DNA from: Aquila chrysaetos chrysaetos
Lineage: Eukaryota > Chordata > Aves > Accipitriformes > Accipitridae
NCBI RefSeq assembly: GCF_900496995.4
Contig: NC_044005.1
Span: 51,036,517-51,100,516 of the forward strand
Length of the DNA stretch: 64,000 nt
Direction: 5' to 3'
In this document: positions 53,801-64,000 of the stretch, one piece after another
Layout: every line of letters begins with the position of its first letter
Position numbering within the stretch: position 1 is the stretch's first letter
Notes under the pieces: model-generated
Databases searched by the model: none
What the model was told of the DNA's origin: nothing
Seen by the model: only the letters and a program-made list of their open reading frames with translations
Translations under genes and position numbers: made by a program

Positions 53801-56800
53801 AAGGTGGTGGTGGTGTTTTCTGAGAGTAGAACAGCAAGCAATGACAGGAGGCGAAAACCAGAAGATGGCTTAGTTAAGAGCAGAAACTCACACAAACAGT
53901 CCAGAAGCTAGTAAAAAGAGAAGGGAAGTTCCCTGAGGCAGTCGAGCAATCCTTTCACTGATTAGGTATACTTTCTCTAGCTGAATCTTAATACCATTTG
54001 TTCCAATGTGACTAAATCATGGCTCATCACTGTCCACTGTCAGTGATAAGCAGAAGACAGCTACAGTCAACAGGCTCTCAAAGAGAAAAACATCTTGATT
54101 TTACCACTATTGTTTTCTTTTTTCAGAAAACCAGGATGGTTTTCTGCAGTGTAAAGGATGCTTTTAGTGAAATTTCTAGACTATTGTGTGACACCTTTCA
54201 TTGTAAGTAGAGATTAAGGAAATTACACATGTACAGGTACAGGGAAGTGGCAAAATATTGGTGCTTATCTCTAATGAGGTCACTGTTAAACTTCCACATG
54301 AGGCAATTGGAAGATGGTTTCTTTACAGAAGAATCGAAGGAATACATAGCACCTGGAGATGGGCTCTTGAGTCATGAGGAATACAGACTGCCTAAGTACT
54401 ACATGATGTTTGCTGGTTTGACAGTGTCAAAGCTACATCTGGAAGCTGCTGTGGAAAGCCTTGGATGTGGAAAGTAGAAGACTTCCTTTGGGAACCTAAA
54501 AGTTTCAGTTATTTTAGGCAGTATTAGTAGTCTTATGGTGCAGCAGTCTTATCTCAGACTGACATTTTTGACAGTCTTCACAAGGGTTAAGTTCGTAGAG
54601 ATTTAAAAAAATATTTTGAGCAAGTGCTTATATAAGATGAAGCACAGAGGAGAAGGTATTTGTAGGAGCATGCTGCCTGCAGCCAGTTGCAACTATAGTG
54701 GTAGATGTCACTCAAGCCTAATAAAACTTTTGCAAGTTTAGAGCATGGCTTTTTACTGGCTTTGTGAAAATACTGGCCAGGATTTGGATTGTTAATGTAT
54801 TCTTGCCACCTGCATCAGCAAACGCCGGTCATCAGCCGGGGACCAAAGTACAGAACAACATGTGCAACCATCTATTTAAAAAGCTTTCTTCCGAAACTTA
54901 GCAAGAAAAGCCCTGGAAATGTATAGGATTCTGTCTGTTCAACATGACAGTTCTTACACATTTAGTGTGAATCTTGCTGTCTCAACTGTGGGAACATGCA
55001 TGCTACCAGCTTCCCTGCTGAGCTGTGTTTTTAATTCTTCTTGTAGGTCTAGGTCTCATGGCAGATCAAAATCGGGCTCGCCGGCTAAGAGGTAAGCATA
55101 CAGAGATAAAGCCTGCAGTAGTATCTAGAATTCAGTATTGGGTTTGCATGATGAACAGAGCCTGGTCCTTTAGGAAGAAAATCCCCCAAACATGGGTGCC
55201 CAGCTAATCTGTTTGCGATATGTCTGAGATCATAAAATTCCCTCTGCAGCTATTTGGAGTATGTTCCTTACCCATCTCTTTGTTTTCATTAGCTTTCTCT
55301 AGTTTCCGACATAGTACTGATTTTTTTGTGTCTTTGTGCTCAGTTCCGTTAAATATTTCTATCCATCAGATAAAGGGCTTCAGCTTTATTAATGCTGTTG
55401 ATAAAACAGCAGGAATCTGGTGATGTTTCTTTTCTCAAAGCTTCACCTCAGTACTACCCCTTGTTTTCCTATTTTGTCTACTGAAGACAGTTGCTTAAAA
55501 TTAATCTCCACACTAAATGAATTGAGAATCCCTGCCAGAGTAAAAGTTGATTTGAAAACTTTGCCATTTTAAAGAGCTTCTGGCTAGATTCCCATAATAA
55601 TTCCATTGTTGTCTGAGATGCTTATTTTTTTTAATATAAAAGTTCCATTTGACCTTTAAGCTGCATTGATGATATTCTGTTTTGACAGTCGGTCAAAGTC
55701 CCGATCACCATCTCCAAAGAGAAGGTATGTTTATCTCCCTCCTAATAATGTAGACTCTGTAGAGCTGGCATTTTAGTATCTGCAGTGATCTCTGCTGAGG
55801 AGTTTGACTGCTGCTTGTAGGAAAATTCTGGAAAGGTATTTTGCTGAGATCTCTTTGACAGAAATAATGTTGTGATTGTGGTTTTATATATGGTAATAAA
55901 TATGTGGTAGTCATTCCTCAGGATACTGGTTATGTAGCAGTGTTACATCTTGCCTTTGCTCCTGTGTTCATTTGAGTTCACTAACAGTTTTACTGCACAG
56001 AGACTTTCTACTGGTGAGCTTAAAGCACAGAATAAATGTGGGAATTGGCTTTGAGTCTCATTAAAAGCTGCGGTGAGATAGAGTGGAGTAATGTGGCACA
56101 GCAGTCAGGACTGGAAGGTCGAGCCTGTTACTTAATCTATTGTTTTCCCCAATAAGTTGGTAAACAATTATCTCTGTGTGTGTATGCCTATATTTGTAGT
56201 GACAGAATCAGCAGCGTTTTTTTTCCCTAGTTTGAATTCTTTAGTAGTTCATTTTTATGACTTCAATGCTCAGGATTTGCAGGGAGGGGATATATCCTAG
56301 GAAGAATAGCTGTAGAACTGCCATGATGTGTCCTTTGCCTTGGTGATCTTTCTGCCCTGCAAGTTGTTTCTTTCTTTTTTTACATACTGACAGAACTTCC
56401 GCACTTAGCTTTACTTCATTTAAAAACGTGGCTGTATGTAGTCTAACCTCAGAAACAATCACAAGGGACTTGAAGAAATGCTCATAAATGCTGAGCGATC
56501 ACCATAATAGGTTTTGACAAGCTGCTGTATCAGAACAGCGAAGAAGTAGCCTGCTTCCATGAATGTCACTATTAGTAGTACCCTTTAGATGACTTTACAG
56601 TGATCACATTTAAATTGTGTTATAAAAATTAGAGAAATGCAAAAATGTGAAAGTAAAAGCCATAAAATAAATGTATTATCTCTAACATTAAATCATCAAC
56701 CCATTAGCTTTGTTAATAGTGATTTGTTGTTTTATTAGAAAACAATGCTTAAAGGCTGCTGAAGTAGTGTAGGTGTCCTCCTGTTACTTTTTCCTGTATT

Positions 56801-56908
56801 TGTGAATCCCAAATGACTACTGAAATATTAACTGTGGATTCTTTTCCTTTCAGTCGTTCACCATCAGGAAGCCCTCAAAGAAGTGCGAGTCCTGAAAGAA
56901 TGGATTAA
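50442..56908 (+). CDS. SRSF7: SRSF7 (copy A), SR splicing factor, ancestral position
   Basis: Serine/arginine-rich splicing factor 7 (9G8), a nuclear pre-mRNA splicing and export factor. Coding exons: 50442-50469, 50820-51000, 51147-51323, 52207-52281, 52371-52472, 52847-52900, 55047-55091, 55689-55724, 56854-56908; 753 nt, 250 aa (human 238), all splice sites canonical and in phase. The RRM occupies about 11-84 ([14 protein letters not shown]). The CCHC knuckle is at about 104-120 ([14 protein letters not shown]). Then follows an RS domain with repeated RSRSRS and the family end [10 protein letters not shown]. Its place between GEMIN6 and GALM and its orientation match human, so this is the original copy. 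Intron 3 is identical over 630 bp to that of the inverted copy at 35-42 kb. A signal AATAAA lies at 57143-57148. No defect seen. Confidence 0.97.
50811..52283 (+). repeat. Inverted-repeat arm A (homogenised SRSF7 tract)
   Basis: Plus-strand partner of 40115-41634. Identity blocks are 50811-50982, 51151-51413 and 51477-52106 (perfect), and 52111-52283 (one clear mismatch). Intron 2 and the stretch 51414-51476 differ between the arms, and homology fades again in exon 5, where about 24 of 102 bases differ. The spacer between arms is about 9.2 kb and contains GEMIN6. Confidence 0.93.
51477..52106 (+). promoter_or_regulatory. Ultraconserved-type intron 3 element, copy A (candidate poison exon)
   Basis: 630 bp of intron 3 identical to the minus strand of 40969-40340. 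A candidate poison exon begins at 51520 after the acceptor AG at 51518-51519. Spliced to exon 3 it would read RFLRLSQSP and then TGA, giving a truncated product after the zinc knuckle and likely decay of the mRNA. Poison exons in ultraconserved introns are established for SR protein genes including SRSF7. The exact donor here is inference. Confidence 0.72.
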
Positions 56909-57142
56909 AGTTATGAAGTTAATCTTTTAGGAAGAAAGTTATTTTGCTTACATTATTATAAGGGATTTTGTGGTGTCTTTGTAAATGTAAGAATGTAGAT
57001 AGAAGAGTATATCAACTAAAATTTGGCATGATCTGGGTCTTCTGAGTTAGTCACACCAATAGACTAGCACAGGTCTCTTTTTATTGTATGAATTTAACTT
57101 CCTGTGATATGAAAATGTGGGACTTTTTTATTGGCACATTGA

Positions 57143-57148
57143 AATAAA
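57143..57148 (+). terminator. SRSF7-A polyadenylation signal
   Basis: AATAAA 235 bases after the SRSF7-A stop, in a context shared with the copy B signal at 35111-35116. Confidence 0.8.
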
Positions 57149-57199
57149 ATGTGTATTTTTAACTAAACCTTCTCTGTAGTAACCCTGCTGCTTCTGTTA

Positions 57200-59700
57200 A
57201 CATTTGGGTAATTTTAGCTGTGTGCCATGTAATGTGGATGAAAAATGTCTAAAATGGGAATGACTAATACTGGTGTCTTCTCAAACTAGTCACTTTTCAC
57301 ATTTGTTGTTGAATGGTCTTTGGTGAAAGGATCAGTTTCTGCGTTCTTTGAAATGGAACTTAAAATCCATCTCTGTCTGCAGATGGCTAAAAATTTGCAT
57401 ATGACCTTTTAATTCCTTTATGATACTCAGTGGGCATTCATTTTTCTCCCTGATCTAACTATTCTGCAAATCTTACTCTCTGGTGCTTGACTAGTTGTGA
57501 TACCCAGTGCCCAAAAACTTAAGGATGAGCTTAAGGATACTGACATCTTTTAAATGAGTAACATCTGCAGAAACCTCTAAACGTAATAGAAATCATCAAT
57601 AACTTGACAATTGCTACTTTTGCTTGTTGCATTTTTTAGTTCTTTAGGCTATTAATATTAAGAAGACTTCTTAAAATGTCTCAAGGCATGTTTTCCTTTT
57701 TTGAGGGAAGATAAAAGGTCTTCCGACCTACTTGCTGAAGGACCTTCGGAAGATGTGTTTAAGAGGCAAAAGAAAGCTGTTACTAGTCTTTCTGCAGCTC
57801 ACTCAAAATTTTTCTCAAAGTGAAAGATTCTCACAGCTGACCTCAGGAATTCTAACCTACTTCACAGAAATCAGTATGATTTTAAAGCAGCCCAGATCCT
57901 GGAGACGATTTTGTTGAATTAAGCTAATTTCTTCCAGCAAATACACACCTGCAGGATTAATTATTTCTGTACAGGTATGTCAGGCTCTGTGTTTGTTTTC
58001 ATTCTGTAGTCAAGAATTGCATGATAAGGCACTTTGTTGACACAGATCACAGCAAAAGACTGGAAACATGTTAGACTGTGAACAAACAAACTGGTAGGCA
58101 GAGGGGGCGAAAAAGCAAACTTTTTTTTACTGTGATGGGGTATCTAGCAGAAATAAAGGCCAGTTTTGGCAGTAAACAAACACTGAAATGGAAATTGAGG
58201 CCTGTTTGGGCTTCTGGCAAAATATATCATGGCAGTTTGCTTCCAATGTGTAAAAGCACGGCAGAGCGTCTTAAATGAAAAAAAAAATTAGAAGATTAAC
58301 TTTGGTCACACCTTGGGTAACCCGTGATTTTAAAAAAAAACAGGCTTCCTGTTAACAAGGAGTTCATGGTGTTTTTTCAGCGTATGAGCAAACGGTCCAG
58401 ATTCTGAGCGCACTGCCATGCTGCAGCATTGTCTGGCCTTTATGCCTAGTCCTCACTTTTGGGTTCTTGGTGTCTGCCTGGATGCTCCCGTGGTGCTCGG
58501 CAGTGGGGATTAGCGTTTCACCTGCTGGGTGCGATGGTTGATATTCTGGCAATATCCACTAAATTCCACCATTGCCGCAGTGGGAGAGCCGGGGGCGACG
58601 CAAAGGTTGCCCTGCAGTGATTTAGCGGAAATGCCTGAAGCCTGTGACTTGTGTTTGGAATATTTATTGGTTGTGCATTGCCTGGCCGCTTTATAGCGTG
58701 CCTGGGTCACAGACACGTGTACGCCAGTGCTATGGAATTTGATCAGCTTTTTTCTCTTCTGTACTCTTTAACGGCAAACCTACTCCACAATAAACCTGCA
58801 GACTAACACGACAGCTGTACTGGTACCTGTTTTTCAGTACCCAGAGACACTGTGGAAGATGGAGCAGAGGAGCCTGGGGTTTCTGTAGGGGACTGGGGTA
58901 TTTTGGGTATTTCACATGGAAACACATTAAGAGGATGGTTTTCCTCCCGCAGTTGTATATTCAGGATTGTAGATGGATGCATCCGCTTCACTTCAGCAGC
59001 CCAGGCGTAGCACAGAAGATGCTCTTGCACAGCTATTGCTGCTGGCTTCAAAACAGGAGTGGAGCCAGAGGAGCCAGGGCGGCCAGCTGGGATAATCCCA
59101 GCACGCCATCCTCTGCAAAGCTATTCTGCGTGAGCACTGCGTACCCATGCCAGCACAACGCTGTCAGAACTGGCGGCTCCAGCTGCGAGGGCTGCCCTGT
59201 TGCCCCGCAGGGGAAGGGCAGGGCACCCTCTGCTGAGCTGACACCGAGCTGTGGGGCAGGTCAGTGGCGGGCAGAGACCAGCAGCCAGCACAGCTCAGAG
59301 CATTTTATGGGAATAGCTGGTGGTGTAACGAACAACCACAACTTTATCAGCCTTCCTGCATGCTCCACATGACTGTTACCAGATATTCTCCTGCTGTAGT
59401 TTGAGCTGCAACATGCCATGTCCCTAAACAAGGTGTTTTCAGTGCATTTTTTACTGCGAAACAAAACCTAATGCCCAGGCTGGACAGAGGGTGAGAGCTT
59501 TGCACAGACCAGATAGCGGCAGAGCTGGTGACAGGAGTTAAAGCCAGCAGAAACCATGGGTGAAAACCACAGAGGAGGAAAAAAGTTCCCAAATGGGATG
59601 CATCACCCAGAGTAGTCTGAAAGCGCCATTCGGCACCTGGAGGGCTTTCTGGCTAACCTGCTAGAGGCACTTACCCGTCTCGGTGGTAGGAGTCAGCATC
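57200..59700. other. Spacer between SRSF7-A and GALM 3' ends
   Basis: Convergent intergenic region. A minus-strand AATAAA at 58663-58668 could end a GALM 3' UTR of about 1 kb. A 145-codon plus-strand open frame at 58935-59372 has no recognisable product or splice context. No mobile element was recognised. Confidence 0.5.
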
Positions 59701-59708
59701 CCCTCGCC

Positions 59709-60670
59709 TTAAGCGGTGTTGAACACGAGCCACGTGGTGTGGTTGTACTCCTCGCCCGGCCGGAGTAGGGCGTTGGGGAAGTGGGGCTGGGGAGAGGCAG
59801 CAGCACGTCAGTGACAGTGAGCGTACACCACAGGACCAGAAAGAGTCACCAGGGCACGGCCGCATCCCCTCGGCCTTCCTGGGGCAGCATCCCGCGGCTC
59901 CCCCCAGCATTTCCAGCGGCAGCGTTTAACCACCGGCTGGCCGAGTGGGCGAGTCCTCCCCTGGTTGAATTCAGGCCCCATGGCGAGGACGTGGCAAGGC
60001 CCTGGTGGGATCTTCTGCTCTAGACACCATGCCCTCGGGAAGCCAGGCCGTGTGGGGCCGGTCCCCGCTGCGCTCGCCAACCCCTGCCTAACGCCACAGG
60101 ACGTTGTGACCTGTGCCTGCCTCAGTCCTGGTGTCTACAAAGCGTACCCTCACCAAACAGACTCTGTTCATATATTTAATGCCCCAGAGACATGGGGGGG
60201 GTGGTATGGTCCCCCGCCGCAGGACCCAAGCAGCTCACTGGGGTGGGGGGACGGTTCACCTTGCTGATGGCGTCGGGCCAGTTCTGGGTTTCCAGGCAGA
60301 AAGCCGAGTGCTTGGGGTATGCGATGGCGCCTTTGCCCTTCAGGGAGCCGTCCAGGTTGTTCCCGGTGTAAAACTGGATGCCAGGCTGGGTGGTGTGAAC
60401 CTCCATGGCCCTGCCGGTGGGCGGGTGGCGAGCCCTGGGGAGATGCCGGTGGGGGATGCCAAGGGGCTGGCCAAACGGGCGCCCCGTGGCTCCAGGGGTG
60501 GGGGACCCATGCCACGGTCCCAGCCTACCTGGCCGCAAGGCGTCGAGCCTGCACCTGCGGCAGGCAGAAGTTGTGGTCAAAGCCATCCAGGTGAAACTTC
60601 TGCAAGTGCTTCCCCAGCTTCACAGGCTGCCGGAGATCGAAGCCGGTGCCCTGCACGGCGGCCACCTCCC
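59709..60670 (-). CDS. GALM: GALM, galactose mutarotase, last three exons (5' part outside)
   Basis: C-terminal part of aldose 1-epimerase, the cytosolic enzyme that interconverts alpha and beta anomers of galactose and glucose ahead of the Leloir pathway. Minus-strand exons: 60670-60529 (GEVAAVQGTGFDLRQPVK to FHLDGFDHNFCL), 60434-60260 (MEVHTTQPGIQFYTGN to CLETQNWPDAISK) and 59786-59709 (PHFPNALLRPGEEYNHTTW, stop at 59711-59709). Phases agree across the joins. The glutamate in CLETQNWPD is the family's catalytic base. By alignment with human GALM this is roughly residues 260-342. I could not find the upstream exons (VNLTNHSYFN and LHGG regions) up to position 64000, so they lie to the right of the window or in a large intron. 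Orientation matches human synteny. Confidence 0.93.
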
Positions 60671-63600
60671 CTGGGCAAGGAGAACAGCAGTGTCAGCCGC
60701 TCACCCACACGCCAGCAAACACCTGCGGTGCTGGCCCCTGCGCAGGGTTGAGATCCCTTGCTTTGGTGAGCTGAGGGTTTTAAGCTGTTTGTGATCCTTA
60801 TCTTGTTGTGGTGCCCCGCTTCAAGCAAGCCTGCCTTATGGCCACTGTGACTCAGGCTTGGACATGATCACCTTGTCCCCCAGCAGAGCTGGCAGCCCCC
60901 GGGGACACTGCTGTGCTTAGCTGGGACAAAGCAAAGCCAAGGAGCCAGAAAACAAGAGGGGGGGGCTTGTATATTTGACTATACAAGCTAATTAATATAA
61001 CCCCAAAACTTATTAGCTATTAATATTTATATACACATAAGATATACATACATATACTCTCTCTCTCTCTAAAAAAATGAATCCTCCCAGATCTCTGAAC
61101 AAACATCCATGAGATGGCCACGAAGGTAGCCCACCTGCCAGGATGGTGAATACGGGCTGTATTCTGGGACCCATCCCCTCCTGCCTCAGGGCATTGTTTC
61201 TGGAAAAAAAAGGTTTAAGACCGTAAAACCAGCTTTTTCTCTCAAGTCTTTTTTTTAAGGCCTGATGTGGGGACACAGCATCCTGTGATAAAGCTCTTGC
61301 AGTGAGAACAACCCTGACATACTAAATGCAGTGCAAAACACAGTCGTCCCAACCCAAAGGCAAGGGATTTTGTGTGGGGGAAGGTGAGAGAGGAAGGGCA
61401 GGGGAGGGGATTTTTCCCTAAAGTCACCCTTTTCCACCCCTCAGTAAAGGGAGAGGTTTCCAAGGGTCAGCAGGCAGCTGCCGAGTGCACGGGCAGACCG
61501 GTCCTGCTGCCAGCCCCACGCGCTGTGCTCTGCTCGCTGCACTCACGCCCAGCTCGGCTGCAGCTCTGCACTGGTTCTGCTCTGCAAATCTTGAGAAACA
61601 TCAGTCTCCACCTGATAAACAGCACACTTCTGTGGCTTCTGATCCTATCTAAAAAGAGCACATTTACTGAATTCAGCAGTAGGGTGGAAAAACACCTTGA
61701 AAAAAAACACATTTTGATTTAGGCACTTACATAAAATACAGCAGCCATTGCACACAAGGGCTCTGTCTTTAATAGTTGCACAAATCTCATCTTCACCCCA
61801 GGGCTAAGACTATACAGTTTTATCAGCTTCAAAGGCTACATTTACCCAAAACACCAAGAAGGAACTGCAAAAAGCAGGGGCAGCAAGCTGGCCGCAATTA
61901 AGATGTGAAATAGCTTCATGGTGAAAGCAGTGAGGAGATGCAGGGCGGTGGGTTGGGTACGGCCTTAAGCTCTTCCCCGGCTTGAGCCCAGGCATGACAC
62001 ACCAAGCTGAGCAAAAGCCACCTGGACTGGGAGACCCACTCCTCCAGGTGCAAGCTGATGCATGCACGCACAGTGGTTTTGGTTCATGAACACAGACGTA
62101 ACTCTGGTTTTAGCAGACAACCGAGCTAAAAAGCTTTCTTGCTTTCTTTTTTTTACTTTTCAAAGCCTCTCTTCCTCTCCCTTCCAAAGTCAGAAGGTGC
62201 ACTCAGCAAAGCCGCCCTGCAAGACCATCAGGGAAACAAGCCCTGCCATTTCCAGAAGAGCCTACGCTTACCAGAAACCACCCCGCAGGCTCATGCACCC
62301 CTTGGGCACAGATGCTGCCCACACCCAGTTTCTCTTCTGTTGATGCTGGCTGCACTCAGGAGCCTTCCTGGCGTTTATGCCCCAGACTGGCTGCTTGGTG
62401 CTCCCATCACCACTCTGTCTTCTGGAGACCTCCAGTATGGCACAGCACCCTTGCCTGCCACGGCTCAGTATCTGCACTCCGATGGCCTCCATTCCTCTAA
62501 GCCAGTGGGGCTGGATGAAAAGCCATCATTCAGGAGCAAATCTAGAGGTCCGCTTTTTTGATTATTTTAATCTATTTTACATTTTTCAAAAATTAAGCCA
62601 AACACAGCTTTTTTCTTTTTTAAATAATGCTTTTCATTCTTAAAAATGATAAAACTTGGTATTAGATTCATTTTGCAATTAGATCAACTCTTACTGCAAC
62701 TCAGCACAGTCACTTACGCTAAAGGAAAAGTGGGTGTTGGAACAGCATGGTGGGAGGGCTGGAGTCAAGCCACCCAAAGTAAGGTGCCCCTCTGTTAGCA
62801 GTGGGACTATTGCCGAGGGCATGTGTTCGGTGCTGGCTCTCCTGCAGGTATGGGGAACATGTTCCCTGTCCCAGCTTGTTCAGATTATTTAACTTAGCGG
62901 CTCAGTTGTTTATGGGGAGGAACAGAGTGGAAGTGGTGGGGGAAAAAAAAACTAGAAAGCCCTGTTTTTTCCATTTTACCCCCTGAATCAAGACTGGGTG
63001 CAAGAGGCTGCCAGCTTGCTTCTTCGTGCTGAGGCTGGAGACAGTAGCAATACCACCTTTGTTTAATTAACCTGCTTAGCATGCCAAATATGCTGTTTTC
63101 CTTAACTGGCTTTCCTCTTTTAGCCATTCGGGACATTAAAGACGGGAAGGAAAAGTGTTGGGTTTGTGTCTTCAGCCTCCCAGCCAGTAGCAGCTGCTCC
63201 CTCATCCCGATGAAGGGACTGGTGGCTCAGCTTTTGCAGGGAAGGACAATGCTGGTGTCCCGAGCACCAGAGATCCCAGCAGCTCTAGAGCTCAGCACCG
63301 GGCCTGGGAGCTGCCCTCCGGATCAGGGAGTCTGACCATGTCCTGGTGTGCCGTTGCATTCACCGGCAGGAGCCTAGTGCCTGGAGCATGCTGCATGCTG
63401 CTTGCATCTCCCACATTTTACTGAGGCTTAAGAAACGAATTCTCCTGCTTTCTGTGGACTTTGCATATGGGCTGACCTTATGGAAATAAGATCTGTGGAA
63501 GTAAGACCTTGACATCACATGGAAAATCCCAGTAGAGAAGTATGGTAAAGCTGAACACTGCTGGAAGAAGCAAAGCAGGCAAACCCCAGGCCAATCCCAG

Positions 63601-64000
63601 CTCTCAAAGTGCTCTCTGGTGGCCCCACTGGCCCTGGGAACGATGGATCGGCCTGCAGGGAAATGCTGGCCAAGCAGGTCTGGAGGGACGTGCTTCGGTC
63701 CTGTGACATAGGTAGCTTGTCTCCCGGATGGGCCCCTTGGACTCATGTTGCAGTCTCACATCCCACTTGCGTCTGGCTCCATTTCCTACCTGCACCCCCT
63801 GGACGGACCCTGGTCCTCCTCCTCTCCAGGTCTGGGGCTGGTGATGGACCCTGCTACCCACACCTGGCTCTGCCCACTCTGCTCAGGTGCTGTGGGACTG
63901 TGCCAAGGGGTGAGGGCCCTGCTGTGCCTGGGGTGCCCTGGGTCCTGGTGTGTCCCCCCTTGCCGGGCAGTGCTGTTCCCTGATACCCACAAACACTCAT
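60671..64000. other. Probable GALM intron
   Basis: On the minus strand the visible GALM exons require upstream exons, but nothing recognisable as GALM appears here. The stretch holds a short CT/AT-rich tract near 61.05 kb and AT-rich sequence near 62.55-62.65 kb. No mobile element was identified with confidence. The open frames lack family similarity. Confidence 0.55.

Noticed and set aside
58935-59372. Plus-strand open frame of 145 codons between SRSF7-A and GALM
   Set aside because: No recognisable family, rich in Cys/Ser/Pro, no splice or promoter context.

Overview
The window looks like a stretch of bird nuclear genome. The repeats are avian: three CR1 LINE fragments and LTRs of bird endogenous-retrovirus type. 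The gene order MORN2 - DHX57 - GEMIN6 - SRSF7 - GALM is the vertebrate block found on human chromosome 2p22, with compact introns (DHX57 coding exons span about 18.6 kb). No species can be named from the sequence alone.

Layout, left to right. 1-5.9 kb is intergenic with an antisense CR1 piece. 5.9-10.5 kb (minus) holds MORN2, recognisable exon by exon but apparently dead: two coding exons are out of frame and one splice acceptor is lost. A CpG island at 10.65-11.2 kb sits between MORN2 and DHX57, which run away from each other. 12.3-30.9 kb (plus) is a complete DHX57, 23 coding exons joining to 1364 codons with every splice phase consistent. 35.4-42.1 kb (minus) is a second, inverted copy of SRSF7 (called SRSF7-B here). 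43.8-46.5 kb (minus) is GEMIN6, with a whole solo LTR in its intron. 47.8-50.1 kb carries two related LTR-like repeats. 50.4-56.9 kb (plus) is SRSF7-A, the copy in the ancestral position and orientation. 59.7-60.7 kb (minus) has the last three exons of GALM, whose 5' part continues beyond the window.

The main discovery is the SRSF7 pair. Both copies keep all introns and an open frame (A 250 aa, B 238 aa). They face away from each other around GEMIN6. Their later exons differ strongly (about 24 of 102 bases in coding exon 5), yet exon 2 (172 bp), exon 3 plus flanking intron (263 bp) and a 630-bp piece of intron 3 are identical base for base. The 630-bp piece corresponds to the intron that in mammalian SRSF7 carries the ultraconserved 'poison' exon used for autoregulation. 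This pattern suggests an old inverted duplication with recent gene conversion and/or extreme constraint over the autoregulatory element, so the copies may control each other.

The genes are not an operon. DHX57 is a DEAH-box RNA helicase, SRSF7 an SR splicing factor, GEMIN6 part of the SMN complex that loads Sm rings on snRNAs, and GALM a sugar mutarotase.
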